64,000 nucleotides of DNA from Macrobrachium rosenbergii (GCF_040412425.1 NC_089762.1:23568391-23632390), one strand, 5' to 3'; counted from the first letter of the stretch, positions 11,883-22,939 are shown. Made by a program: numbers and translations. The notes: a model not told the origin generated them from the sequence alone.

Positions 11883-12889
11883 TAATTTTTGGAGCCAGTC
11901 GTAACGGCCCTCGTCTGCCAGGGGAGTCTTCAGATGTGATTTTCTCTACAATCATTAAATTTCGAAATATCACATTTAGCTCCTTTTCTTGAGCAGTAGT
12001 GGGTTTCATCTAGCGTTTGAAAACAAATCAGCCAAAGGTAAACTGAAAGACCTTAAATAAAGAATATGTAAACGTTATGACATGTCGCCATGGTCGTCTT
12101 ATTGCTGTAGTCTACAGTCTACACAACAACCCTCTGCCAACTTAACAAGACCCCTGTGGTGTAAGTCTGTTCAAGTTTCTGAGAAGTCACAAGAGTAGTA
12201 CAAGACACGCTTTTTCTGATATTTGATAATTCAGAACTAAAACTTTTTAATCTAACCCACACTAAATCTAAAACCTACCATAGATTCTATATTAAAATTC
12301 GAAAAGTTGTATTTTATAATTTTTAAGAATTTCATTTCATCGTCGTATTTTTATTTTATGCTTCTATCCCTTCTCCAAAATCGTCTGCCCTGTGTCCCGT
12401 CTGCTGGGCATTCTCAAAAAAGGACTATTGTCTTGTACACTAAAAAAATCAATAATATACTTCGTGTTTTTATTATCAAAAGAAATTTATATAGAATATA
12501 ATTTAATACTAGTTTTCAGCAAATACTGTCGTTTTATTGAAAAATAAAACGATTTCTGGGGCTTTCTGCTCTAAGTGTTTTGGTAACTCGAACAAAGCAG
12601 AGGACAAATTTACTGGAGAGATGAACACGAAAATTTAAGTTAATTTAAAGAAATTTTTTGTTCTCAATATATATTTATTATATAAATTTACACAAAATTT
12701 TATTTAATTTAATTTAATGTTTCAATATATAAATATATACGTTTAATTTAATGTTTCAATATATAATGTATATACAGTATATTTATATATACACATATAT
12801 AAATTTAAATCAAATTCTTAATTCAGTTTAAAGTTAATTTACATTGAATTTATTAATATTGATATAAATTCATATAAATAGAAATAGTA

Positions 12890-13412
12890 AATGAGGAAGA
12901 GAAAGTAGAAGTGAAGTGTGGTGAAGCGGAAATAGGAAGAAATGAAGTGGAGAGAAGCAGAAGTGGAAAAACTAAAATGGAAGGAAGGGCATGTGGAAGA
13001 ACTGAATCGAAGTGGAAGTGTAAATATTGAAAAAACGAAGTGGAGTGAAGTGTTACTACAAACTAGTGTGAGGTGAAGTGGAAAACTGAAGAGGAGTGAA
13101 ATGCAGTGAAGTGGAAAAAGTGAAGTGTGGTGAAGTGATGTGTTGAAGTGGAGAAGTGAAGTGGAAAAAGTGAAGTGTGGTGAAGTGAAGCAGATAAAAT
13201 GATGTGTGGTGAAGTGGAAAAAGTGAAGTTTGGTGAAGTGAAATGTGGTGAAGTGGAAAATGTGAAGTGTGGTGAAGGGAAGTGGAAAAAGCGAAGTGAA
13301 ACAGTAAAAGTGAAGTTAAGAGAAGTTCAGTTCAGTGAAGTTAAGAAAGCGAAGTGAAAAAAGTGAAGTATGTTCAAGTGGCGAAAGTGAAGTGTAGTAA
13401 AGTGAAGTGGCG
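12890..13412 (+). repeat. Degenerate GAAGTG-rich tandem block
   Basis: Irregular reiterations of GTGAAGTG, GTGGTGAAGTGG and GAAAAAGTGAAGT over ~520 bases. The mirror block CACTTC-rich on the plus strand lies at 18490-19090. No ORF of interest. Confidence 0.9.
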
Positions 13413-13545
13413 ACATCTGTCATAAAATTTAGAAAGTATTCTTTATTTAAGGTCTTTTGAGTTTACCTTTGTACTGATTTGTGTTTCAAAGAGAAGAGAG
13501 AAAGAGAGAGAGACTGAAGAAAAGAGAGATAAATGTGATATTTAA
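13395..13545 (-). repeat. Nested inverted copy of the arm's terminal unit
   Basis: The stretch GGCGACATCTGT ... TTCTTTATTTAAGGTCTTTT ... GTTTACCTTTGTACTGATTTG, followed by TAAATGTGATATTT, is the reverse complement of about 11955-12095 in the same arm. It is in the same orientation as the right-arm end at 19921-20045. The right arm lacks an equivalent internal copy near 18440-18500. Confidence 0.8.
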
Positions 13546-13669
13546 CCCAAAGGTTAATCGCCAAACAGTTCAACATTAAACTTACTTAGGAGGGATTAGA
13601 AACATGCAAACACACACTCAAATACATATGCATACACAAGCATATACAAACCTCCTACATGAATTTAAA

Positions 13670-16070
13670 GACATCTGGAAAATAGATCTAGATATCCGTT
13701 TTGCCCGCTTTTTAAAAAGATCTTTAGAAGTCTTCATCAAACTCTAGCATTCTTGAAGGAACTGAGTTCCTTCTTTTGCACAAAACTCTTCAGATTATTC
13801 CAGCAGAATAATCAGAAGGAAGACATCTGCAAAGTAGAAGATATCTGACTATTTGCCCGCTTTGAAAAGAGATCTTTTATTAAAATATCATCAAGGGACA
13901 TAGCATCCTTGAAGGAACTGAGTTTCTTCTTTCTACACAGCTGGTCTTCTAGATTATTCTATCAGAATTACCAGAAGGAAGACATCTAACATTTATCTAG
14001 AAATACTATTTGCCTTTGTTTTAAGAGATTTTCTATTAGAAGAGTATTTGTTACTAGACATAGCATGAACTTGAAGGAGCTGAGTTCCTTTCTATAATCT
14101 ACTAGATTATTCCAGCAAAACCAGAAAAGACATCTTTGGATAGATCTGGATATCCGACTATTTGCCCACTTTGACAGAGATCTTCTATTAAAAGAGTCTT
14201 CAAAGGGACATAGCATACTTGAAGGAATTGAGTTCTTTCTTTCTGCACAGCCTGTCTTCTAGATTATTCCAACAGAATTACCAGAAGGAAGACATCTGTG
14301 AGAATAGACAATATCCGACTATTTGCCCGTTTTGACAGAGATCTTCTATTAAAAGTCTTCATCAAGGGACATAGCATTCTTGAAGGAACTGAGTTCCAAA
14401 TTTCTGCAAAACATCTTCTAGATTATTCCAGCAGAATTACAGAAGGAAGACATCTGCAAGAATAGATTTAGATATCCGACTATTTGCCCGCTTTGACAGA
14501 GATCTTCTATTAGAAGAGTCATCATCAAGGGACATAGCATACTTGAAGGAACTGAGTTCCTTCTTTCTGCACAGTCTGTCTTCTAGATTATTCCAGCAGA
14601 ATTACCAGAAGGAAGACATCTGCAAGAATAGATCTAGATATCCGACTATTTGCCCACTTTGACAGAGATCTTCTATTAGAAGAGTCTTCATCAAGGACTT
14701 TTAGCATACTTGAAGGAACCGAGTTCCTTCTTTCTGCATTAATCTTCTAGATTATTCCAGCAGAATTACCAGAAGGAAGACATCTGCAAGAATAGATCTA
14801 GATATCCGACTATTTGCCCACTTTGACAGAGATCTTCTATTAGAAGAGTCTTCATCAAGGGACATAGCATACTTGAAGGAACCGAGTTCCTTCTTTCTGC
14901 ACAGCTGGTCTTCTGGATTATTCCAGCAGAATTACCAGAAGGAAGACATCTGCAAGAATAGATCTAGATATCCGACTATTTGCCCGCTTTGACAGAGACA
15001 GGGACATAGCATACTTGAAGGAACCGAGTTCCTTCTTTCTGCACAGTCTGTCTTCTAGATTATTCCAGCAGAATTACCAGAAGGAAGACATCTGCAAGAA
15101 TAGATCTAGATATCCGACTATTTGCCCACTTTGACAGAGATCTTCTATTAGAAGAGTCTTCATCAAGGGACACAGCATACTTGAAGGAACCGAGTTCCTT
15201 CTTTCTGCACAGTCTGTCTTCTAGATTATTCCAGCAGAATTACCAGAAGGAAGACATCTGCAAGAATAGATCTAGATATCCGACTATTTGCCCACTTTGA
15301 CAGAGATCTTCTATTAGAAGAGTCTTCATCAAGGGACATAGCATACTTGAAGGAACCGAGTTCCTTCTTTCTGCACAGCCGGTCTTCTAGATTATTCCAG
15401 CAGAATTACCAGAAGGAAGACATCTGCAAGAATAGATCTAGATATCTGACTATTTGCCCACTTTGACAGAGATCTTCTATTAGAAGAGTCTTCATCAAGG
15501 GACATAGCATACTTGAAGGAACTGAGTTCCTTCTTTCTGCACAGCTGGTCTTCTAGATTATTCTAGCAGAATTACTATGAGGAAGGCATCTGCAAGAATA
15601 GATCCAGATATCCGACTATTTGCTCGTTTTGACAGAGATCTTCTATTAGAACAGTCTTCATCAAGGGACATAGCATACTTGAAGAAACTGAATTCCTTCT
15701 TTCTGACAGCCGGTCTTCTAGATTATTCTAGCAGAGTTGGAGAAGGAAGGCATCTGCAAGAATAGATCTAGATATCCGACTATTTGCCCGCTTGTGACAG
15801 AGATCTTCTATTAGAAGAGTCTTCATCAAGGGACATAGCATACTTGAAGGAACTGAGTTCCTTCTTTCTGCACAGCTGGTCTTCTAGATTATTCCAGCAG
15901 AATTACCAGAAGGAAGACATCTGCAAGAATATATCCAGATATCCAACTATTTGCCCGCTTTAACAAAGATCTCCTATTAGAAGAGTCATCATCAAGGGAT
16001 ATAGCATACTTGAAGGAACTGAGTTCCTTCTTTCTGCACAGCCGGTCTTCTGGATTATTCCAATAGAATT
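13670..16070 (+). repeat. ~166-bp satellite array, 15 copies
   Basis: The GACATC phase marker occurs at 13670, 13822, 13981, 14129, 14291, 14449, 14615, 14779, 14945, 15087, 15253, 15419, 15585, 15749 and 15916. Spacing is mostly 164-167, shorter (148-162) in the older-looking left copies and 142 where one copy has a deletion. Each monomer carries a hairpin-forming palindrome GAAGGAACTGAGTTCCTTC and a second one around TCTTCTATTAGAAGA. The central copies are the most alike, the edges most diverged, as expected for unequal exchange. Not CRISPR: there are no spacers. Confidence 0.95.
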
Positions 16071-16384
16071 ATCTTCTGGTGTCCTTCTGGAGGCCTTCTG
16101 GTGTCCTTATGGTGTCCTTATGGAGGCCTTCCATTGTCCTTCTGGCGGCCTGGTGTACTGGAGGCCTTCTGGTGCCCCACTGGAGGCCTTCCAGTGTCTT
16201 TCTGGAAGCCTTCTGGTGTCCTTCTGGAGGCCTTCTGGTGTCCTGGAGGCCTTGTGGTGTCCCTCTGGAAGCCTTCTGGTGTCCTGAAGGTCTTCTGGTG
16301 TCCCTATGGAGGACTTCTGGTGTCCCTTTGAAGGCCTTTTGGCATCCTTCTGGAGGCCTTCCATTGTCCCTTTGGTCACCCTCT
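16071..16384 (+). repeat. Short-unit minisatellite (CTTCTGGTGTCC/CTGGAGGCC)
   Basis: Alternating ~12-base modules CTTCTGGTGTCC and CTTCTGGAGGCC, with variants, repeat over ~310 bases. All three plus frames stay open for part of it, giving low-complexity Trp/Pro/Gly-rich frames that I treat as artefacts. A ~30-base remnant in reverse orientation sits at 17766-17795. Confidence 0.9.
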
Positions 16385-16414
16385 GCTTAATGGGAGACTC
16401 CGTGCACCTGCTGA

Positions 16415-16720
16415 AGAGGTAGGGAACTTACCAGCCGTTGACTCTTGCCCTGAGAGCTCGTCCAGCGAACAGCCGTTGACTCTCCCCGGGAAAGTTCCTC
16501 TGCCTGACTAGATGGGGGGGATCTCGCCAGGCATTGACTCTCCCTAGGAGAGTTCGTCTGTCCTCCGAACAGCTCCTATGCCTCCCGCCTCCGGGCAGCC
16601 GTTGGCTCTGGCCAGTGAGAGTTTCTCCGTCTGACAAGTTGGGGGAAACTCGCCAGTCGTTGACTCCCGCTGGCAGAGTTCGTCCGCCTGCTGGGGGTGG
16701 GCAAAGCACAGTCATCCTTT
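16415..16720 (+). repeat. GC-rich degenerate ~58-bp tandem repeat
   Basis: GTTGACTC-type phase marks at about 16437, 16475, 16533, 16601 and 16659 (spacing 38, 58, 68, 58), each followed by GAGAGTTCGTC/CGTCTG-like text. It is markedly GC-rich compared with the arms. No convincing coding content. Confidence 0.7.
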
Positions 16721-17320
16721 CTTCCCGAAGGTGTCGTCCTTCACCCTACCGTCATTGTCCGTATGTCCTATGGCTTGCTCCAGAAAGAGGTTAGTCCTCG
16801 AAGGAAGAACTTTCCATTCCAGTCCTTCCTTCCGCCCTTCAGTGCGTCCCGAGGGTTTCCGAAGACTTAACTGAAGGATCCGGGAATCTCTGAGAAATGA
16901 GAGGAAGAGCGAGAGAAGGATGAAAATGTAGGAAGAAAGTAAGAGGAGACGTAGACGAAGAGAAGGAATGGAGAGAAGGGGGAATCAAAATCAGAAGGAA
17001 TCCCTGGATCCTTTGGAAGTCTTCGTCAGGTCTTCTTCAGGAGGTCTTTTTTAGGCGAAGACTTGAAGAAATATCCCTGGAGCCTTTTCCATCCTCGAAT
17101 GGGAGAGGTGAAACTGCTTTAACAATACTGTTGTTTATATAAGACTAAACTCAAATCACAGTGGAATAACATTTAGTATACGGCATAAAAAATCAGCCTA
17201 GAATATATCTATCGAAAAACGTAAAAAAAAGAGAAAATTAATTTTATAATTTGAACAAGTGTGGAAACTTACAGGACTCATTGAATTTCTGAGGCCAGAA
17301 GTGCCTTTTGCAACCATGGA
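16721..17320. other. Unique-looking loop segment of the palindrome
   Basis: Contains a purine-rich stretch (about 16895-16985) and short inverted motifs around GAAGTCTTCGTC (about 17015-17075). No gene recognised. Confidence 0.5.
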
Positions 17321-17325
17321 CTACA

Positions 17326-17472
17326 AATATATATATATATATGGTGTATATATATATATATATAAAATATATATATGCATTTATATACATTTATATACAC
17401 ATACATATATCATTTATATGTATATATTTACACATACAGTACATACATGTACATATATGCACATACATATAT

Positions 17473-17549
<77 letters not shown>

Positions 17550-17571
17550 TATGGCGCATACATGTACCTGG

Positions 17572-17653
<82 letters not shown>
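17326..17653. repeat. (TA)n-rich microsatellite in the loop
   Basis: Two long TA tracts with interruptions, lying inside the palindrome loop. The 100-140 codon Tyr-Ile frames crossing it on both strands are artefacts. Confidence 0.95.
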
Positions 17654-17765
17654 CCAATGCAGGGAAGTGGTGCGTGCTTGAGAATATTGTAAAATCCATG
17701 TCAGAAGGTGTGTGAAAACCAGGACTTGGGACAAGTACTTTAGTAGCTTATTCTACATTTTCCAG

Positions 17766-18290
17766 ATGGACAACAGAAGGCCTCCAGAAGGACAGCGTAA
17801 GATAATTCTGTTGGAATAATCCAGAAGACCGGCTGTGCAGAAAGAAGGAACTCTGTTCCTTCAAGTATGCTATTTTCCTTGATGAAGACTCTTCTAATAG
17901 AAGATCACTATCAAAGCGGGCAAATAGTAGGATATCTGGATGTTTTCTTGCAGATGTCTTCCTTCTGGTAATTCTGCTAGAATAGACTAGAAGACCGGCT
18001 GTGCAGAAAGAAGGAACTCAGTTCCTCCAAATATGCTATGTCCCTTGATGAAGACTTTTCTAATAGAAGATCTCTGTCAAAACGATCAAATAGTCGGATA
18101 TCCAGATCTATTATTGCAGATGTCTTCCTTTTGGTAATTCTGCTAGAATAATCTAGAAGACCGGCTGTGCAGAAAGAAGGAACTCAGTTCCTCCAAATAT
18201 GCTGTCCCTTGATGAAGACTCTTCTAATAGCAGATCTCTGTCAAAGCGGGGCAAATAGTGGGATATCCAGATCTATTCTTGCAGATGTCT
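17766..18290 (-). repeat. Inverted ~3-copy array of the 166-bp satellite
   Basis: Reverse complement of the 13670-16070 monomer. The GCAGATGTC phase marks at 17950, 18116 and 18281 give spacing 166 and 165. It starts with ~30 bases of the inverted short-unit minisatellite, so the palindrome symmetry extends inward past the satellite edge. It is much shorter than the left array, showing that copy number changed after the inversion formed. Confidence 0.92.
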
Positions 18291-18489
18291 ATAAATTCAT
18301 GTAGGGGGAGGCCCATGCGTATATATTTGTGTGTATGCATATGTATGTGAGTGCGTGTTTGTATGTTTCTAATCCCTCCTAAGTAGGTTTAATCCCTCAT
18401 CCGAAAGAAGGAACTATTTCAGGATCAACCTTTGGGTTAAATAAACACTTATGCCCTCTCTCTCTCTTTTTTCCAACTCATTGTACTTC

Positions 18490-19090
18490 TCCAGTAGAAT
18501 TCTATTTCACTTCACTCCAGTTATCTACACTTCCGCTTCCACTTCACTTCACTTTCTAAATTTTATTGCACCAGACTTCACTTTTCCACTTCACTTTACT
18601 ACACTTCACTTTCTCCACTTGAATATACTTCACTTTTTTCACTTCGCTTTCTTAACTTCACTTCACTGAACTTCACTTAACTTCACTTTTACTGCTTCAC
18701 TTCGCTTTTTCCACTTCCCTTCGCCATACTTCACATTTTTCACTTCACTATTTCCACTTCACCACACTTCACTTTGTCCACTTCACCACACTTCACTTTT
18801 TCTACTTCACTGCACCACACTTCACTTTTTTCCACTTCACTTTTTCTACTTCACCACACTTCACTTTTTTCTACTTCACCACATTTCACTTCTCTCCTCT
18901 TAAATTTTTCCACTTCACCTCACTTTAGTTTTTAGTAACACTTCACTCCACTACATTTTTCAGTATTTACACCTCCACTTCAATTCAGTTCTTCCACTTT
19001 CCCTTCCTTCCATTTTAGTTTTTCCACTTCTGCTTCTGTCCACTTCATTGCTTCCTATTTCCGCTTCACCATGCTCCCTTCTGCTTTCGA
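18490..19090 (-). repeat. CACTTC-rich tandem block (inverted GAAGTG block)
   Basis: Irregular CACTTCACTTTTTCCACTTCACC-type reiterations, the mirror image of 12890-13412. Confidence 0.9.
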
Positions 19091-19179
19091 TCTCATTTAC
19101 TAATACTATTTATATGAATTTATGTCATCAGTATTAATAAATTAAATGTAAATTAACTTTAAATTGAATTAGTTTTCTT

Positions 19180-19184
<5 letters not shown>

Positions 19185-19262
<78 letters not shown>
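19185..19262. repeat. (TA)n microsatellite in right arm
   Basis: Pure TA tract of ~75 bases unique to the right arm. Confidence 0.95.
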
Positions 19263-19263
<1 letters not shown>

Positions 19264-20124
19264 GATATATACATTATATATTGAAACATTAAATTAAATT
19301 TTCAGTTAAATAAAATTTTTCTGTAAATTTATATAATAAATATATATTGAGAACAAAAAATTTTTTTTAATTAACTTAAATTTTCGTGTTCATCTCTCCA
19401 GTAAATTCGTCCTCTGCTTTGTTCGAGTTACTGTGACTTAGAGCAGAAAGCCCTAAAAATCATTTTATTTTTTCAATAAAAACAAGAATATTTGCTGAAA
19501 ACTAGTATTAAATATATTCTATATAAATTTCTTTCGATAATAAAAACACGAGGCATATTATTGATTTTTTAGTGCACAAGGCAATAGCCCTTTTTTGAGA
19601 ATGCCCAGCAGACGGGACACGGGGCAGACGAATTCGGAGAAGGGGTAGAAGCATAAAATGAAAATACGACGATGAGATGAAATTCATAAAAAGTATAAAA
19701 ATACAACTTTTCGAATTTTAATATAGAATCTTTGGTATGTCTTAGATTTATTGCTGGGTTAGATTAAAAGTTTTAGCTCTGAATTATCATATATCAAAAA
19801 GTTGTCTTGTACTGCTCTTACAGACTTCTCAGAAACTTGAATAGACTTACACCACAGGGCTCCTGTAAGTTGGCAGAGGGTTGTCGTGTTGTGACTGAGA
19901 CTACAGCAATAAGACGACCGTGGCGACATCTGTACAAATTACATAGTCTTTATTTAAGGTCTTTCATTTTACCTTTGGCTGATTTGTTTTCAAACGCTAG
20001 ATGAAACCCACTACTGCTCAAGAAAAGGAGCTAAATGTGATATTTCGAAATTCAATGATTGTAAAAAATCAGATTAAAATCCTCCTGGCAGACGAAGGCC
20101 GTTTCGACTGCCTTGAAAAATGAA

Positions 20125-20854
20125 GAACTTTCACACAAAAAAACAAGAGTTTTAAAGAAACGGGAAAAAATGGGTTGTTTTGATTTTTTAAATAGAATTT
20201 TCCAGTTTCTTCAAACTCTCAGTTTTTGTATGAATGTTCTTCACCGTAGGAAACTATTCAGAAAATTTCGTAATGATTAAATGAAAAGAAATAACCTCTC
20301 TTGCTTTGAAAATCGAAAAAATAACTAGAGTTCATACCGATAATGGCAAGTACAGTGACTTTTACTTATTTACGTATAGGTATACACCACTGTGTTAAGT
20401 TACATACAACTCTTATACATGATACATTTATTTACTTTCAGCTTTTGCACATAATTGCTCAATCAAGCACAATAGGTAACATATATAGCCTACTAGTCAT
20501 GCTTGAACTTCAAGGAGATATCTCACTATCTATAATTACTAGATTGACATAAAAGAAAACTAGTCTTTAAAAGGCCGCTATAGAAAAATGCCTTTTTTCG
20601 TAAGTGGTTCTGTACTTAGGTTTTGTGAATTTTTGACACTACCATGAAATAATTCCACAAAACTATCTATGTAACTATAAAGACATTTTATCTGCAACTA
20701 GACTGTTTAAAAAGTTTGGAAACTAAAAATATTTTTATCACTCCATACGATATTCGGCGCTACGAACATTATTACTTTATACTCCTTCCACAAATGTCAT
20801 CAGTGATTACAGTTATTGAAGCCAAGAATAATTTTCTCTCAGGCACAGCTTTAA

Positions 20855-20857
<3 letters not shown>
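20125..20857. other. Unassigned sequence
   Basis: Nothing recognised between the palindrome and the GA microsatellite preceding the LTR element. Confidence 0.45.

Positions 20858-20917
<60 letters not shown>
20858..20917. repeat. (GA)n microsatellite
   Basis: Pure GA dinucleotide tract of ~60 bases, just upstream of the LTR retrotransposon. Confidence 0.97.
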
Positions 20918-20920
<3 letters not shown>

Positions 20921-20976
20921 TGTATAGTATCCATATTAGTGGAGGAAGTTTAGAGTAGCTGCTTATTTGGTTATGT

Positions 20977-21290
20977 TGTAAAGACATCTTCTTTACCCAT
21001 TAATTACGATCATGTATCGCATCTAACACACAGGAGGAATCTCATGTATATATTTGTATGTAGAATTTTCTGGCCTTTTCGCCAATTTATATTTTATCAC
21101 TCTATGTACATTATGTCTCTTGTTATTGTTATTTGATTGACTGTTAACAAACACAAATTGCTCTCACTCAGCGTGCGGGTCATGGAGACCTGGGGTCGGG
21201 CACCACGTTGCCGTCTGCACGCTGCTATGTATACCTTATGCCCAGGTACTAAATCAATCAGTAACCAGTTCTGTCTTCTTTGACCTCACA
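20977..21290 (+). repeat. 5' LTR (314 bp)
   Basis: Begins TGTAAAGAC and ends GACCTCACA, so it has TG...CA ends. It aligns throughout with 25570-25888. Immediately downstream, ACTGGTGACCTGAGG (21291-21305) is the position of the tRNA primer-binding site; I do not assign the tRNA. Confidence 0.95.
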
Positions 21291-21650
21291 ACTGGTGACC
21301 TGAGGAGCGACGGTAAACACAGCGGTTTTGGCTTCGCCATTAACAGAGTCACTACGGCCGCTTTACCTTCAGAGAGCCTTTAGCGGAACCATATGGCAAC
21401 AGAGTCTAGACCTCTGAAAGGTCCTTTTTCGGAGAACACCCACGCCACTATTGGACGAATTACTGTGTACCTTATTCACGTACGCTCTGGTGTTCTTGAA
21501 CGGTTTGGCCCTGCCATTTACGATTCATGTTGACCGTATTCAGAAGTCATTACCAGAACCACATGGCATATAGTTTTGACTTCTGACCAGCCCCAAACAC
21601 CATTAAAGGACTAAATACGGCGCTTATTTTGCGTTTTGGTGTGAGTCAAA

Positions 21651-22440
21651 ATGTCAGACATTGAGGTAGAAAGTCGTTCAATCCTCTACATCCCCCTCTG
21701 GCCTTCAAAGGCAGCAATAACCCTGGCATTGAAACTGCTCACCATTCTTGTGGCAAAATACCACATCCTGGTTCCTGCAGGCATACGTCCATTTCCGTGC
21801 AGTTAAAATCACGGATGAGGAAACCAAAGCGGACATCACTATGGCAACGCTGCCGGAGGAGGTCTTCAACAAAATCATCCCATGGTTGGACTCGCATCTG
21901 GGCAAAGTCAAGTACGAAGACCTACGAAAGAAACTCATTGACATGTACTCCATGCCCGCCCCAGAGAGAGACCAATGCGTCCTTGACCTGATGAACCAGC
22001 CCCTGGGGGAAACATCACCCAGGGACAAACGACAAGGTCTCCTGATGCTGCCGGGCTTTGACTCAGATGGATGGAGGAGGGAGAGCAGCTTGTTGCGGGA
22101 AATACTTCTGCAGCGCCTTCCGCAGGAGGTGAGGGCACAAATCATGGAAGCAGATGCGCTCTCAATGGACGAATTGGTGAGCATCGCACACAAACTCCAT
22201 GAGGCCACCAAGGCCTCTAAGCACGCTGCAACACCTGCAGCCTGCAGCCTGCATGGTAGCAGAAGAAGCTGAAGAAAAGGACATGAACGCGGTATGCAGG
22301 AAGAAGGCACCGCTGCAGCAGCAGAAGACAAGGACAAATCCAGCCTGGTGTTACTTCCATCGGAGGTTCAGAAAGAATGCCAAGAATTGCAGAGCCCCTG
22401 TTCTTTCACAAAAAACTAGGAAAGATGCCACCTATAGCAG
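21651..22440 (+). pseudogene. Gag-like region of the LTR element
   Basis: A likely start ATG lies at 21651, 361 bases after the 5' LTR. The frame shifts before 21748 and then stays open for 174 codons. That open part carries a WFLQAYVHF...ITDEETKADI...LPEEVF segment, the helical capsid-like region typical of arthropod Gypsy gag proteins. The frame changes again near 22260. A Cys/His-bearing stretch CYFHRRF...NC (about 22350-22395) marks the gag-protease junction in this group. Frameshifts make it non-functional. Gag would form the particle that packages element RNA. Confidence 0.85.
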
Positions 22441-22489
22441 CAGTGGCTGCAAACCTTAGAGAATCCCTGCCAGTAGGATTCTTCATCCA

Positions 22490-22900
22490 CGGCGCCATAT
22501 CGGGATGATGGATGCTGATAGACACGGGGGCTATGCAGTAGCAAATGGGAGCCCCATCCGCTGCTATGGAACTCGGACCCACAGAATATCCATCCTGGGC
22601 CATAAATATGAATGGCCCTTCGTCATCGATGTCAAGTTTCCCTTACTAGACGCTGATTTCCTTGCACAACAATGACTGCTGGTAGATGTTGGCTGAAAAC
22701 CTGCTGGATACCGAACCTGCCACTCCCGACTGCTCTCTGCAGCACCGAGAATGCCTGCCTGCATGCTCCATTTCTTCCAAATCTCCCTTTGAATAAATGC
22801 AGCCAGAACTACGTCAGGTGTCAGGTACCCAGGCCAAGCATGGCATCCATCACCACATCACCACCACAGGCCTACCAACACATGCCAAGTTCCACCGCCT
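22490..22900 (+). pseudogene. Aspartic protease region of the LTR element
   Basis: The catalytic motif LIDTGA lies at about 22515-22532, directly followed by an in-frame stop. About 45 codons later an ADFLA segment followed by LLVDV (about 22652-22695) gives the second half of a retroviral-type protease fold. At least three in-frame stops occur, including TAG after the DTGA motif and TGA after ADFLAQQ. The enzyme would process the Gag-Pol polyprotein in an intact copy. Confidence 0.8.
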
Positions 22901-22939
22901 GCTGCCCAAGAAACTCCAGGATGCTAAATGAGCATTCAC

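Larger units (their letters stand above)
11883..13669 (+). repeat. Left arm of the large palindrome
   Basis: It pairs with 18290-20124. The clear outer edge is CAGTCGTAACGG at 11896, pairing with the GTTTCGACTG block ending at 20110, with weak similarity for about 13 more bases. The inner part (about 13560-13669, with CATGCAAACACACACTC) pairs with 18290-18410. Confidence 0.85.
11883..20124. mobile_element. ~8.2-kb foldback-like palindromic element
   Basis: The outer sequence at 11883-12880 reappears inverted at 19095-20124. For example, the CATCTAGCGTTTGAAAAC block at about 12008-12025 matches its reverse complement at about 19988-20005, and a GTCCCGTCTGCTGGGCATTC block near 12395-12415 matches near 19600-19620. 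Identity looks roughly 85-90% by eye. Order in the left arm is: terminal unit, GAAGTG-rich block, inverted partial copy of the terminal unit, spacer, 166-bp satellite. The right arm mirrors this except for the nested inverted copy. No transposase ORF is visible and no flanking target duplication was found. It is either a foldback-type/long-TIR non-autonomous transposon or a satellite-bearing inverted duplication. Confidence 0.8.
18290..20124 (-). repeat. Right arm of the large palindrome
   Basis: Reverse-orientation partner of 11883-13669. It differs by a pure (TA)n expansion at about 19185-19260 where the left arm has irregular TA-rich text, and by lacking the nested inverted copy. Confidence 0.85.

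Noticed and set aside
13670..16070. Possible CRISPR array
   Set aside because: The repeats are contiguous ~166-bp monomers with no unique spacers, in eukaryotic DNA; it is a satellite.
16079..16794. Trp/Gly/Pro-rich and Arg/Pro-rich open frames
   Set aside because: They fall in two minisatellites where several frames on both strands are open at once; composition is dictated by the repeat units.
17259..17715. Open frames of 100-140 codons made of Tyr-Ile repeats, on both strands
   Set aside because: They are translations of the (TA)n tract; TA repeats contain no stops in these frames. Same reasoning for frames at 2438-2722, 4438-4817, 47952-48284 and 59267-61450.
11883..20124. Palindrome as an assembly artefact (haplotype or read chimera)
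   Set aside because: Arms differ by many substitutions, indels, satellite copy number (15 versus 3) and a TA expansion present only in one arm; a pure artefact would be near-identical. Long reads would still be the decisive test.
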